Below are positions 29,111-39,600 of a stretch of 64,000 bases of DNA, piece after piece. The position numbers and the translations under genes were made by a program. A model generated the notes under the pieces. The model had not been told where the DNA came from and did not search any database. It saw only the letters and a program-made list of their open reading frames with translations. The stretch's first letter is position 1, and the number at the start of each line of letters is the position of its first letter. This DNA comes from Curvibacter lanceolatus ATCC 14669 (GTDB lineage Bacteria; Pseudomonadota; Gammaproteobacteria; Burkholderiales; Burkholderiaceae_C), in the NCBI RefSeq assembly GCF_000381265.1, contig NZ_KB906262.1, positions 1 through 64,000 on the forward strand, written 5' to 3'.

Positions 29111-30568
29111 TCATGCGGGATTCGATGCGTCACGGCCGGCGCGCCAATGCCCACCGAGCACCTGGTAGATCGACACCTGGTTCTGCAGCCGATTGAGTTG
29201 GGCCTGCACGCGCTGTTGCTTCAGGTTCAGCCAGTTGCGCTCGCTGGCCAGCCAGTCGAGCCGGCTGCTCACGCCCATCTCCAGGCTGCGTTGGGCCAGA
29301 CGCAACTGGGCCTGGCCTGCGGCAGTCTGGCGCTCGCTGGCATCGAGCTGTTGCACTGCCGCCTCGCGCTCAGCCAGGGCGTCTGCCACTTCACGGAAGG
29401 CCGTCTGGATGGTCTTTTCGTACTGGGCGGTGGCGATGTCGCGCCCCAGCTTGGCGGCCTCCACCTGGGCCTGGTTCTGCCCGGCATCGAGCAACGGCAG
29501 GCTCGCCTGGGGCGTCAGCGTGAAGCCCTGGGAGCCGCTCTTGAACAGCCCCGACAGTTGCGGGCTCAGGCTGCTGACCCCGGCGGTCAGGCTGATGCGG
29601 GGAAACAGGGCGGCCCGGGCTGCGCCCACGTTGGCGTTGGCCGCGATCAGTGCCTGTTCGGCCTGGGCGATGTCGGGCCGGCGCAGCAGCAGTTCCGAGG
29701 GCAGGCCCGGCGCCAGGTCGGCCCAGGGCGCCACATCCAGCGTGCTGGCGTCCACGCTGTCGTGCAAGGGCACCGCGTTGGGCAGGCCCAACAGCAGTTG
29801 CAGCGCGTTTTCATCGCGTTGGCGTTGCAGCTCTCCCTGGGCTGCTGCGGCGCGTGCCGCCTGGGTCTGGCTCTCGGCCTGCAGCAGGCTCTGCTGTGCC
29901 AGGGTTCCCCGGGCCACGGCCCGTCGCGTCAGCTGCAGCGTGGCTTCCAGGTTGAGCAAGGTCTCGCGCAGCAAGGCCAGCTGGGCCTCATCGGCCAGCA
30001 GGGTCAGCCAGCCCGTGGCCACGCTGGTGATCAGGCTCAGACGGGCGCTGTCATAGGCCTGGGCACTGCCCAGGTACTGGGCCAGGGCCTGCTCCTTCAA
30101 GCTCGCCACCCGCCCGAAGAAGTCCAGCTCGAAGGCGGTCACGGTCAGGCCGACCGAGTATGTGTTGGCTTGCACCGTGCCCGCTGCCGTCGCGACGGGC
30201 CCGCGTGACCCGCCTGCCACGCCGTTCAAGGCGGGCCATTGGCTGGCGCGGCTGATCTGGAACTGGGTCCGGGCCTGCTCGACCCGGAGTGCCGTTGCCC
30301 GCAGGTCGCGGTTGTTCCCCAAGGCTTGTTCAATCAGGGGCTTGAGCCGCGCATCGTTGAAATAGTCGGCCCAATCGCCGGTGCGGATGGGCTCTGCAGG
30401 GCCCGTGCCCGCACCCGTGCCCGGCCATCGGGCCGGCAAGGGCAAGGCGGGGCGCTGGTAGTCGGGCAACTGGCTGCACGCGGCCAGCAACCAGGGCAAG
30501 GCCAGCAGATGCAGCCGCGTGCGCGCCACAGAGCCCGCTGGGCCGGAGCGATTCAAGGGCTCAGTCAT
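29111..30568 (-). CDS. RND efflux outer-membrane channel lipoprotein (system 1)
   Basis: A TolC/OprM-family outer-membrane factor of the NodT group, 485 residues. The start at 30568 gives a lipoprotein signal with lipobox LLAACS. The sequence then shows the family motifs DWADYFNDARLKPLIEQAL, ELDFFGRV, LLLRRPDIAQAEQAL and AANANVGAARAALFPRIS. The start overlaps the pump stop codon by eight bases, indicating translational coupling. It is the third gene of efflux operon 1 (adaptor, pump, channel). Paralogous to the channel at 35175-36629. Confidence 0.95.
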   Translation of the reverse strand: MTEPLNRSGPAGSVARTRLHLLALPWLLAACSQLPDYQRPALPLPARWPGTGAGTGPAEPIRTGDWADYFNDARLKPLIEQALGNNRDLRATALRVEQARTQFQISRASQWPALNGVAGGSRGPVATAAGTVQANTYSVGLTVTAFELDFFGRVASLKEQALAQYLGSAQAYDSARLSLITSVATGWLTLLADEAQLALLRETLLNLEATLQLTRRAVARGTLAQQSLLQAESQTQAARAAAAQGELQRQRDENALQLLLGLPNAVPLHDSVDASTLDVAPWADLAPGLPSELLLRRPDIAQAEQALIAANANVGAARAALFPRISLTAGVSSLSPQLSGLFKSGSQGFTLTPQASLPLLDAGQNQAQVEAAKLGRDIATAQYEKTIQTAFREVADALAEREAAVQQLDASERQTAAGQAQLRLAQRSLEMGVSSRLDWLASERNWLNLKQQRVQAQLNRLQNQVSIYQVLGGHWRAGRDASNPA

Positions 30569-33500
30569 GCGTGACTCCAGAGGATGGGTTGGCCGCCGAC
30601 GGGGCAGGCCGTGGTTTGAACAGCGTGCGCACCACCACGAAGAAGAGCGGCACAAAAAACACCGCCAGGGTGGTGCCGACCAGGATGCCACCCAGCACCC
30701 CTGTGCCGATGGCGCGTTGGCTGGCGGCACTGGCGCCGTTCGCAATGGCCAAGGGCAGCACCCCCAGCCCAAAGGCCAGCGAGGTCATGATGATGGGGCG
30801 AAAGCGCAGGCGCACGGCCTCCAGCGTGGCTTCGAGCAGGCCCTTGCCAGCTGCCTGGGTGTCCTTGGCGTACTCCACGATCATGATGGCGTTCTTGGCC
30901 GACAGACCGATGATGGTGATCAGGCCCACCTGAAAGTAGACGTCGTTCGAATAGGCGCGCAGCAGCGTGGCCAACACCACCCCCAGCAAGCCCAAGGGGA
31001 CCACCAGGATCACCGACAACGGAATCGTCCAGCTTTCATACAGGGCGGCCAGGCACAGAAACACCGACAGCAGGGCAAAGCCATACAGCACCGTCGACTG
31101 CGACCCGGCCAGGCTCTCTTGCAGCGACTGGCCTGTCCATTCGTAGCCAAAGCCCTCCGGCAACTCGCCCGCCAGGCGCTCCATCTCGGCCATGGCTTCC
31201 CCGCTGCTGTGGCCCGGGGCCGCACTGCCGCTGAAGCGCACGGCGTCGTAGCCGTTGTAGCGCACGGCCTGCATGGGGCCGTTTTGCCAGTGTGTGCTGG
31301 CAAAGGTGGACAAAGGTACCAGCGCGCCCGTGTTGCTGGGCACCTGGAACTGAAGCAGGTCTTCACCCTGCATGCGGTGCGCGGCGTCAGCTTGCACCAC
31401 CACGCGCTGCATGCGGGCCTGGCTTGGGAAGTCGTTCACATAGCTGCTGCCCAGCAGGGCCGACAAGGCGGTGTTGATGGCTGAAAAGCTCACGCCCTGG
31501 GCCTGGGCCTTGTCACGGTCGATCTGCAGGTGCAATTGAGGCGCGTCGTCCAGCCCGTCCACCCGAACCTGCGACAACAGCGGGCTTTTGGCCGCCGCCG
31601 CCTGCAATTGGGCCCGTGCCGCCATCAAGGCCTCGTGTCCCTTGCCGCTGCGGTCCTGCAGCCGGAAGGTGAAGCCTGTGGAGTTGCCCAGCTCCGGAAT
31701 CGGCGCCGGGTTCAGGGGCAGGATGAAGGCGTCGCGGATCTGCATCAGGGCCCCGAAGGCCCGCCCCACCACGGCCTGGGCCGAATGCTCGGGGCCCTTG
31801 CGCTCAGACCAGTCCTTGAGCGTCACAAAGGCCAGGCCGGCGTTCTGTCCGCTGCCCGAAAAGCTGTAGCCCAACACGCTCACCATGCTCTTCACCTCCG
31901 GTTGTGCGAGCACGTAGCGCTCCACATCCTGCATCACCTCCAGCGTGCGGTTTTGCGACGCGCCCGCCGGCAGTTGGGCATTGATCAGGATGCTGCCCTG
32001 GTCCTCGTCGGGCAAAAAGGCCGTGGGCAGGCGTTCAAAAACCAGCAGTGCCGCGCCAATCAGCGCCCCATAAAGCACCAGGTACCGCGCGCTGCGCTGG
32101 AGCAGGCGCGCCACTGTGCTTTCATACCCCGAAGCGGTGCGTGAAAAGCCGCGGTTGAACCAGCCGAAGAACCCCTTGCGCTCATGCAGGGTGCCAGCAG
32201 GAATCGGCTTGAGCATCGAAGCGCACAGCGCAGGGGTCAGCGTCAGCGCCAGAAAGGCCGAGCAGGCGATTGAAGACACCATGACCACCGAGAACTGGCG
32301 GTAGATGTTGCCCACCGCACCGGCAAAAAAGGCCAGGGGCACGAACACCGAGATCAGCACCACGGTGATGCCCACGATGGCCCCCGAGATCTGGCCCATG
32401 GCCTTGCGGGTGGCTTCCATGGGCGGCAAGCCTTCGTCGGCCATGATGCGCTCCACCGCCTCGACCACCACGATGGCATCGTCCACCACGATGCCGATCA
32501 CCAGCACCATCGCAAACATGGTCAGCACATTGATGGACAGGCCCATCACCAGCATCGTGGTGAAGCCCCCCAGCAGGGCCACCGGCACCACGATGGCGGG
32601 GATGATGGTGTAGCGCACGTTCTGCAGAAACAGGAACATCACCACGAACACCAGCACCAGGGCCTCGAACAAGGTCTCGGTCACCTGGCTGATGGAGATG
32701 CGCACGAAGTTGGAGGTGTCGTAGGGGATGGCCCACTTCATGCCCTTGGGAAAGTAGCGCTCCAGCTGGCCCATCTTCTGACGCACCGCGGTGGCCGTGG
32801 CCAGCGCGTTGCCGGTGCTCGACAGCTGCACCCCCAGGCCCGAGGCGGGCACGCCGTTGAGCCGCGCCGAGGTGGCGTAGCTGGAGCCCCCCAGTTCCAC
32901 CCGGGCCACATCGCGCAGGCGCACGGTCGAGCCATCGGGGTTGGCGCGCAGCACGATGCGGCCAAAGTCTTCCACCGAGGCCAGTTGACCGCTCACCACC
33001 ACGGTGGCCGAGATCTCCTGGGTGGGCAACTGGGGCAGGTCGCCGATCACGCCCGAGGCCACCTGCGCGTTCTGCGCCGCGATGGCTGCGTTCACGTCGG
33101 CCGGCGACAGCTTGTAGCTGACCAGCTTGGCGGGGTTCAGCCAGATGCGCATGGCGTGCTCGGCACCGAACTGCTGCACCTGCCCGACGCCGGGCAGGCG
33201 CTGGATCTCGGGCACCACGTTGCGGGCCACGTAGTCGCCGATCTCGACCGGCCCGAAGGCCGGGTCGTCCGAAGACAGCAAGGCAAACAGCAGGAAGTTG
33301 TTCGAGGCCTTGGACACCACCACCCCTTGCTGATTCACTGCCGCGGGCAGGCGTGGCGTGGCTCGGCTCAAGCGGTTTTGCACGTCCACCTGGGCCATGG
33401 CCGGGTCGGTGCCGGGCTCAAAACTCAGGGTGAGGGTGCCCGTGCCATCGGCCTGGGCCACCGACTCCATGTACATGAGGCCGGTGGCGCCGTTCATTTG

Positions 33501-33701
33501 CTGCTCGATCACGCTGATCACGCTGTTCTTGAGCGTTTCGGCCGACGCCCCCGGGTAGCTGGCGTTGAGCACGATGGTGGGGGGGGCCACCGTGGGGTAC
33601 TGGGCAATCGGCAGTTGGGTCAGGGAGACACAGCCGAGCACGACCACGAACAACGCGATCACCCAGGCGAAGATGGGGCGGCTGATGAAGAAGTTGGACA
33701 T
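30561..33701 (-). CDS. RND multidrug efflux pump, HAE1 family (system 1)
   Basis: An AcrB/MexB-type proton-driven inner-membrane transporter, 1046 residues, 12 predicted membrane helices and two large periplasmic loops. It begins MSNFFISRPIFAWVIALF. The proton-relay Asp-Asp pair is in GIVVDDAIVVVEAVERIM (about residue 407), and the partner lysine is in LSAKNAIMIVEYAKD. It follows the adaptor by 12 bp and overlaps the channel gene. It is clearly paralogous to the pump at 36622-39795, which points to an operon duplication. Confidence 0.96.
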   Translation of the reverse strand: MSNFFISRPIFAWVIALFVVVLGCVSLTQLPIAQYPTVAPPTIVLNASYPGASAETLKNSVISVIEQQMNGATGLMYMESVAQADGTGTLTLSFEPGTDPAMAQVDVQNRLSRATPRLPAAVNQQGVVVSKASNNFLLFALLSSDDPAFGPVEIGDYVARNVVPEIQRLPGVGQVQQFGAEHAMRIWLNPAKLVSYKLSPADVNAAIAAQNAQVASGVIGDLPQLPTQEISATVVVSGQLASVEDFGRIVLRANPDGSTVRLRDVARVELGGSSYATSARLNGVPASGLGVQLSSTGNALATATAVRQKMGQLERYFPKGMKWAIPYDTSNFVRISISQVTETLFEALVLVFVVMFLFLQNVRYTIIPAIVVPVALLGGFTTMLVMGLSINVLTMFAMVLVIGIVVDDAIVVVEAVERIMADEGLPPMEATRKAMGQISGAIVGITVVLISVFVPLAFFAGAVGNIYRQFSVVMVSSIACSAFLALTLTPALCASMLKPIPAGTLHERKGFFGWFNRGFSRTASGYESTVARLLQRSARYLVLYGALIGAALLVFERLPTAFLPDEDQGSILINAQLPAGASQNRTLEVMQDVERYVLAQPEVKSMVSVLGYSFSGSGQNAGLAFVTLKDWSERKGPEHSAQAVVGRAFGALMQIRDAFILPLNPAPIPELGNSTGFTFRLQDRSGKGHEALMAARAQLQAAAAKSPLLSQVRVDGLDDAPQLHLQIDRDKAQAQGVSFSAINTALSALLGSSYVNDFPSQARMQRVVVQADAAHRMQGEDLLQFQVPSNTGALVPLSTFASTHWQNGPMQAVRYNGYDAVRFSGSAAPGHSSGEAMAEMERLAGELPEGFGYEWTGQSLQESLAGSQSTVLYGFALLSVFLCLAALYESWTIPLSVILVVPLGLLGVVLATLLRAYSNDVYFQVGLITIIGLSAKNAIMIVEYAKDTQAAGKGLLEATLEAVRLRFRPIIMTSLAFGLGVLPLAIANGASAASQRAIGTGVLGGILVGTTLAVFFVPLFFVVVRTLFKPRPAPSAANPSSGVTHD

Positions 33702-33713
33702 GGCGCCGCGTCC

Positions 33714-34967
33714 TCAGGGCTTGGTGCCCGTGGTGCCCGGCGTGCCCGGGGTGGGCGTGGCCTCAGGGGTGCTTTTCCAGGGCACGGGCTTCACGGGGGC
33801 GTTGCCGCGCAGTTTCTGGAAGCCGTCCACCATCACCTGTTCTCCGGCCTTCAAGCCGCTCAACACCACCCATTGGCCCGACACGGCCTGGGCGATCTGC
33901 ACGGCGCGCACGCTCACCCCCCCATCGGGGGCGACCACCATCACCGTGTTGCCGGTCTGGGTGCGTTTCACGGCCTGTTGCGGTAGCAGCAGGCCCTCGC
34001 TGGCCTGGGCCTGCTCCAGTCTGACGCGGGCATACAGCCCGGGCATCAGCAGGCGCTCGGGGTTGGGCACCTCGGCGCGCAGCGTCACCTGGCCGGTATT
34101 GGCGTCCACCGTCACACCCGAGAAGAACAGCTTGCCTGCGCGGGGGTACTCGCTGCCGTCCGGCAGCACGATGCGCACGCTGGCCGCCTGGGTGCCGCGC
34201 ACGCGCTTGAGCTGCCCCTGGGCCAGGCTGCGTTGCAGGCGCAGCACCTCGTCGGCCGACTGGGTGAAGTTGACGTACACCGGGTCGAGCTGTTGCACCG
34301 TGGTCAGGGGCGTGACCTGGCCCTGGCCCACCAGCGCACCTTCGGTCACCAGGGTCTGGCCCACTCGGCCCGCAATCGGGCTGCTGACCTGGGCGTAGCC
34401 CAGGTTCAGCCGCGCCGTCTGCCCGCTGGCGCGGGCGCTGGCCAGGTCGGCCGTGGCCTGTTGCACGGCCAGCCGCGCGGCGACCAGGGCCTGCTGGCTC
34501 ACGGCGCCGTCCTCGGCCAGGGGCCCGTAGCGTTGCAGCACGTCCTGGGCCTGGGCCAGTGCGGCTTCGGCCTTCAGCACATTCGCCTGCGCGCTGTCGC
34601 GGGCCAGTTGAAAAGGTTCGGGGTCGATCTGGTAGAGCGCCTGTCCGGCTTGCACCTCGCTGCCTTCTTCAAACAGGCGCTTTTGCAGGATGCCCGCCAC
34701 CCGTGCCCCGATCTGTGCCACCCGGTACGGCTCGATGCGCCCCGGCAACTCGGTCTGCAAGCCCACGGGCCCGGGCTCGACCACCACCACACCCACTTCG
34801 GGTGGGGGCATGGCGCCGTGCTGAGGCGCCTGGCTGGTGCGCTCGCAGGCGCTCAGCAGGGTGCTCAAGGCCAGGCACAGTGCCAGCGGGAGTGCGGGCC
34901 GCCTGGTCTGCAGCAGGGCGCTGTTGGGCGCAGGCTGTCGGTGGGCCGTGGGGGGTGTTTCGGGCAT
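33714..34967 (-). CDS. RND efflux periplasmic adaptor (system 1)
   Basis: A membrane fusion protein of the AcrA/MexA family, 417 residues. A signal sequence ends in the lipobox LLSACE, so it is anchored to the inner membrane by lipid. The lipoyl/hairpin region (GRIEPYRVAQIGARVAGILQ, then the coiled coil) and the beta-barrel YVNFTQSADEVLRL segment follow. The C-terminal tail is Pro/Thr/Gly-rich. It is the first gene of operon 1. No regulator gene is adjacent and no AcrR-like operator is seen in the 34968-35107 upstream region. Confidence 0.95.
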   Translation of the reverse strand: MPETPPTAHRQPAPNSALLQTRRPALPLALCLALSTLLSACERTSQAPQHGAMPPPEVGVVVVEPGPVGLQTELPGRIEPYRVAQIGARVAGILQKRLFEEGSEVQAGQALYQIDPEPFQLARDSAQANVLKAEAALAQAQDVLQRYGPLAEDGAVSQQALVAARLAVQQATADLASARASGQTARLNLGYAQVSSPIAGRVGQTLVTEGALVGQGQVTPLTTVQQLDPVYVNFTQSADEVLRLQRSLAQGQLKRVRGTQAASVRIVLPDGSEYPRAGKLFFSGVTVDANTGQVTLRAEVPNPERLLMPGLYARVRLEQAQASEGLLLPQQAVKRTQTGNTVMVVAPDGGVSVRAVQIAQAVSGQWVVLSGLKAGEQVMVDGFQKLRGNAPVKPVPWKSTPEATPTPGTPGTTGTKP

Positions 34968-35107
34968 GGCTGTCCTTCGGGGGGCGAGGGGGCGAACGGG
35001 GTCGCCGCATCATCCATCGGGGTCAGCGCTCGTAAATGCAACAAGTGAAAGCCTGGCCTGCGGCTTTGTCGGCAGTTGTTGCCAGGCCCTGGATCCGGGC
35101 CACAAAA

Positions 35108-35134
35108 AGAAAGGCCCCGTGTCGGGGCCTTTCT
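35108..35134 (-). terminator. Rho-independent terminator of efflux operon 2
   Basis: A 12-bp perfect stem (AGAAAGGCCCCG at 35108-35119 with CGGGGCCTTTCT at 35123-35134) and a three-base loop are followed on the minus strand by a T-run. It lies 40 bp after the channel gene of operon 2 and before the adaptor of operon 1, so the two cassettes are separate transcription units unless readthrough occurs. Confidence 0.88.
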
Positions 35135-35174
35135 GGGGGGGGGGCAGGGCGGGCGTGTCCGCTGCTGCAGGGGG

Positions 35175-36629
35175 TCAGTTGGCAGGCTTTTGCGGGGCTG
35201 CGGCCACGGCCTCGGTCCAGCCGCCGCCCAGCACCTTGTACAGCGTGACCTGGGTCTGCAGCTGGCTCAGGCGGGTTTGCACCAGGGCCTGCTGGGCGGT
35301 GAACAGCGAGCGCTGTGCATCGAGCAGATCGAGGTAGCTGGCCACGCCGTTGCGGTAGCGCAGGTCCGACAGCTCGGTCTGGCGCGCCGTGGCTTTCACC
35401 AGGGCCTGCTGGGCCTGCAACTGGTCGCCCAGGGTGTCGCGCCCGGCCAGGGCGTCGGCCACCTCGCGGAAGGCGCTCTGGATGGCCTTTTCATACTGCG
35501 CCACGGCAATGTCGCGGGCCGCCTGGGCGGTCTCCACACCCGCCTGGGTGCGGCCGGCGTTGAAGATCGGCACCGACAACTGGGGCGACAGGGTGTAGCC
35601 CCAGGAGCCGCTCTTGAACAGGCCCGACAAGGCGCTGCTGGCGCTGCCGATGCCGGTGGTCAGGCTGATGGTCGGGAAGAACGCGGCCCGTGCCGCGCCG
35701 ATGTTGGCGTTGGCGGCGATCAGCGACTGTTCGGCCTGGCGGATGTCGGGGCGCTTGATCAGCAGCTCAGACGGCAGACCCACCGGCACCTCGGGCAGCG
35801 TTGCCTGGCTCAGGCGGGCCTGGCGCAGCGCCTGGCGGGCATCGTCGGGCAGGCCCTGGCCCAGCACCAGCACCAGGGCGTTTTCGTCCTGGGCGCGCTG
35901 GCGCACTTGCTGGGCCAGCGTGGCGCGGGCACTTTCCACCAGCGATTCGGCCTGGCGCAGGTCCAGCTCGGAGGCCGAGCCCTGGTCAAAGCGCAGCCGG
36001 GTCAGCTTGAGCGAGTCCTCTCGCGTGGCCAGGGTGCGGCCCGACAGGTCGAGCAGCTCTTCGTCGGCCACCAGGGCCAGCCAGGCGTTGGCCACGGTGG
36101 CCACCAGGCTGATCTGGGCCGCCTTGCGGGCTTCGCCCGTGGCCAGGTACTGGGCTTGGGCCTGTTCCTTCAGCGCCTGCAGGCGGCCGAAGAAGTCGAT
36201 CTCCCAGGACGACACCAGCAGACCACCGCTGTAGACACTGGTGGTGCCGCCGCTGGTGTTGGGGGTGCGCGAGCCCGAGATCACGCCGTTGACCGCAGGC
36301 AACTGGTTGGCCCGTGCAATCTGCAGCGCGGCGCGGGCCTGTTCGATGTTGAGCACCGACACGCGCAGGTCGCGGTTGTTGTCCAGCGCCAGGGCGATCA
36401 GGCGGCGCAGCGCCGGGTCGCTGAAGTAATCCTGCCAGGCCAGGTCGGCCGCGGCCTTGTTGCCGGCGGCCTGGGCCACATTGGCCTTCAGCGCCGGGAA
36501 CTGCTCGGCCACTGGGGCGGCCGGACGCTGGTAGGCCGGGATCATGCTGCAGCCGCCCAGCAGGGCGCTCAGGGCCAGCGCCACGGGCGCCAGCGGCAGG
36601 CGGATTCGCCAGAGGGGGGTTTTACGCAT
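35175..36629 (-). CDS. RND efflux outer-membrane channel lipoprotein (system 2)
   Basis: A TolC/OprM-family outer-membrane factor of 484 residues. The start at 36629 (MRKTPLWRIRLPLAPVALAL) gives a lipoprotein signal with lipobox LLGGCS. Family motifs include WQDYFSDPALRRLIALALD, WEIDFFGRLQALK, LLIKRPDIRQAEQSL and AANANIGAARAAFFPTIS. It overlaps the pump stop by eight bases, the same junction as in system 1. Third gene of operon 2; a terminator follows. Confidence 0.95.
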   Translation of the reverse strand: MRKTPLWRIRLPLAPVALALSALLGGCSMIPAYQRPAAPVAEQFPALKANVAQAAGNKAAADLAWQDYFSDPALRRLIALALDNNRDLRVSVLNIEQARAALQIARANQLPAVNGVISGSRTPNTSGGTTSVYSGGLLVSSWEIDFFGRLQALKEQAQAQYLATGEARKAAQISLVATVANAWLALVADEELLDLSGRTLATREDSLKLTRLRFDQGSASELDLRQAESLVESARATLAQQVRQRAQDENALVLVLGQGLPDDARQALRQARLSQATLPEVPVGLPSELLIKRPDIRQAEQSLIAANANIGAARAAFFPTISLTTGIGSASSALSGLFKSGSWGYTLSPQLSVPIFNAGRTQAGVETAQAARDIAVAQYEKAIQSAFREVADALAGRDTLGDQLQAQQALVKATARQTELSDLRYRNGVASYLDLLDAQRSLFTAQQALVQTRLSQLQTQVTLYKVLGGGWTEAVAAAPQKPAN

Positions 36630-39600
36630 GGTCTTGGCCTCCTGCGGCTTCGGCCACACCGGCCTGTCGGGCATGTTCAGCATAGATCTGGCGCTGGCGC
36701 TCGCTGCCCTTGAACAGCTTGCGCACCACCACAAAGAAGATGGGGACAAAGAACACCGCCAAGGCGGTGCCGGTGATCATGCCGCCGACCACGCCGGTGC
36801 CAATGGCACGCTGGCTGGCCGAGCCGGCGCCCGTGGCGATGGCCAGCGGCACCACGCCCAGCATGAAGGCCAGTGAGGTCATCACGATGGGGCGGAAGCG
36901 CAGGTGCGCTGCCGCCAGGGCCGACTCGATCACGCCACGGCCCTGCGCCTGCAGGTCCTTGGCAAACTCGATGATCAGAATCGCGTTCTTGGCCGACAGG
37001 CCGATGATCGTGATCAGACCGACCTGGAAGTACACGTCGTTCGAGTACGCCCGCAGCCAGGTGGCCAGCAGCACGCCCAGCACGCCCAGCGGCACCACCA
37101 GGATCACCGACAGCGGGATCGACCAGCTCTCGTACAAGGCCGCCAGGCACAGGAACACGGCCAGCACGGCAAAGCCGTACAGGATCACGGCCTGCGAACC
37201 CGCCAGCTTTTCCTCGCGCGATTGGCCGGTCCATTCGTAGCCGAAGCCTGCGGGCAGTTGCGCGGCCAGCTTCTCCATCTCGGCCATGGCCTCACCGGTG
37301 CTGCGCCCCGGGGCGGTGCCACCGCTGATGCGCACGGCCGGGTAGCCGTTGTAGCGCACGGTCTGCATGGCACCGTTCTCCCAGCGGGTGCTGGCAAAGG
37401 TCGACAAGGGCACCAACTGACCCGCGCTGTTGGGCACGCGCAGTTGCAGGATGTTTTCAGGCTGCATGCGCGCTGGCGCATCGGCTTGCACCACCACCCG
37501 CTGCAGACGGCCCGAGTTGGGGAAGTCGTTCACGTAGGTGGAACCCAGCGCGGTGGACAAGGCGGTGTTGATCGCGTTGAACGGCACGCCCAGGGCCTGG
37601 GCCTTGTCGCGGTCGATGTCGATCTGCAGCTGGGGCGCATCTTCCAGGCCGTCGGGGCGCACCTGGGTCAGCACCGGGCTCTTGCTGGCCATGCCCAGCA
37701 GCTGGTTGCGCGCATCGATCAGGGCCTTGTGGCCCTTGCCGGCGCGGTCCTGCAGGCGGAACGTGAAGCCGGTGGCATTGCCCAGTTCGGGAATCGGCGG
37801 CGGGCTGAGCGGGAAGATGAAGGCATCGCGGATGCCCATCAGCGCCCCGAAGGCGCGGCCGGCCAAGGCCTGGGCCGAGTGCTCTTCGCCATGGCGTTCA
37901 TCCCAGGGCTTCAGGGTCACGAACGCCAGGGCGGCGTTCTGGCCTTGGCCCGAGAAGCTGAAGCCCAGCACGCCGACCATGCTCTTGACCTCAGGCTGCT
38001 TCAGGATGAAGCCTTCCACCTGTTCCATCACGTTGCGGGTGCGCTCCACGGTGGCGCCCGGGGGCAGTTGCACGTTCACCAGCATCGTGCCCTGGTCTTC
38101 ATTGGGCAGGAAGGAGGTGGGCAGGCGCAGGTAGACCACCACCGCAGCGGCGCCGATGGCGACATAGATCAGCATGAAGCGGCCGGCCCGCTTGAGCAGC
38201 TTGGCCACCCAGCCTTCATAGCCTTTGGCGGCACGGCTGAAGCTGCGGTTGAACCAGCCGAAGAAGCCCTTCTTCTCATGGTGATGCCCGGCCTCGACCG
38301 GCTTGAGCAGGGTGGCGCACAGCGCCGGCGTGAGCGACAGCGCCAGGAAGGCCGAGAAGGCAATCGACGACACCATCACGGCCGAGAACTGGCGGTAGAT
38401 GTTGCCCACCGAGCCACTGAAGAAGGCCAGCGGCACGAACACCGAGATCAACACCACGGTCACGCCGATGATGGCGCCCGAGATCTGGCCCATGGCCTTG
38501 CGCGTGGCCTGCAGCGGGGGCAGGCCTTCCTCGCTCATGATGCGTTCGACGTTCTCCACCACCACGATGGCGTCGTCCACCACGATGCCGATCACCAGCA
38601 CCATGCCGAACATGGTCAGCACGTTGATCGAGAAGCCCAGCGCCAGCAGCGTGGCAAAGGTGCCCAGCAGGGCCACTGGCACCACGATGGTCGGGATCAG
38701 GGTGTAGCGCCAGTTCTGCAGGAACAGGAACATCACCAGGAACACCAGCACCACGGCCTCCACCAGGGTCTCGGCCACTTGCGACAGCGAGATCTTCACG
38801 AAGCCCGAGCTGTCGTACGGAATCGCGTAGGACACGCCGGCCGGGAAGTAGCGCTGCAGGTCTTCCATCTTGGCCTTCACCGCCTTGGCCGAGGCCAGGG
38901 CGTTGCCCGAGGGGGTCAGCTGGACACCGATGCCGGTGGCCGGCTTGCCGTTCAGACGGGCCGAGGTGGCGTAGGTCTGGGCACCCAGCTCGATGCGGGC
39001 CACGTCCTTGAGGCGCACGGTCGAGCCATCGGCATTGGCGCGCAGCACGATGCGGCCGAACTGCTCCACCGAGGCCAGTTGGCCCTTCACCACCACCGTG
39101 GCGGCAATGCCCTGGCCGGTGATGTTGGGCAAGTCGCCGATGGCGCCCGAAGACACCTGGGCGTTCTGCGCCGCGATGGCCGCATTCACGTCGGCGGGCG
39201 ACAGGCTGTAGCCGGTCAGCTTGGCCGGGTCGATCCACACCCGCATGGCGCGCTCGGTGCCGAACAATTGGGCCTGGCCGATGCCAGGCAGACGCTGGAT
39301 TTCAGGGATCACGTTGCGCGAGGCGTAGTCGCCCAGCGCGATCGGGTCCAGCGCACCATTGTCCGAGGACAGCATGATGAACAGCAGGAAGTTGCTGCGC
39401 GACTTGTCCACGCGCACGCCCTGCTGCGTCACCGCCGCCGGCAGGCGCGGGGTGGCGCGCGAGAGGCGGTTCTGCACGTCCACCTGGGCCAGATCGGGGC
39501 TGGTCGAGGGGTCAAAGCTCAGCGTGATGGTGCCGGAGCCGTCGGCCTGGCTGACCGACTCCATGTAGAGCAGGCCCGGTGAGCCGTTCATTTCACGCTC

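Noticed and set aside
34968..35107. Second AcrR-like operator before efflux operon 1
   Set aside because: No CATACATTC-type repeat exists in this region; only a GC-rich hairpin is seen.
35134..35145. Run of about ten G bases after the operon 2 terminator as a phase-variable tract
   Set aside because: It is intergenic, with no promoter or reading frame that it would switch; it may still vary but the meaning is unclear.
36904..39582. Very long open frame antisense to the pump gene (892 codons)
   Set aside because: It is a by-product of GC-rich codon use opposite the RND gene; the protein is His/Gly/Arg-rich with no family likeness.
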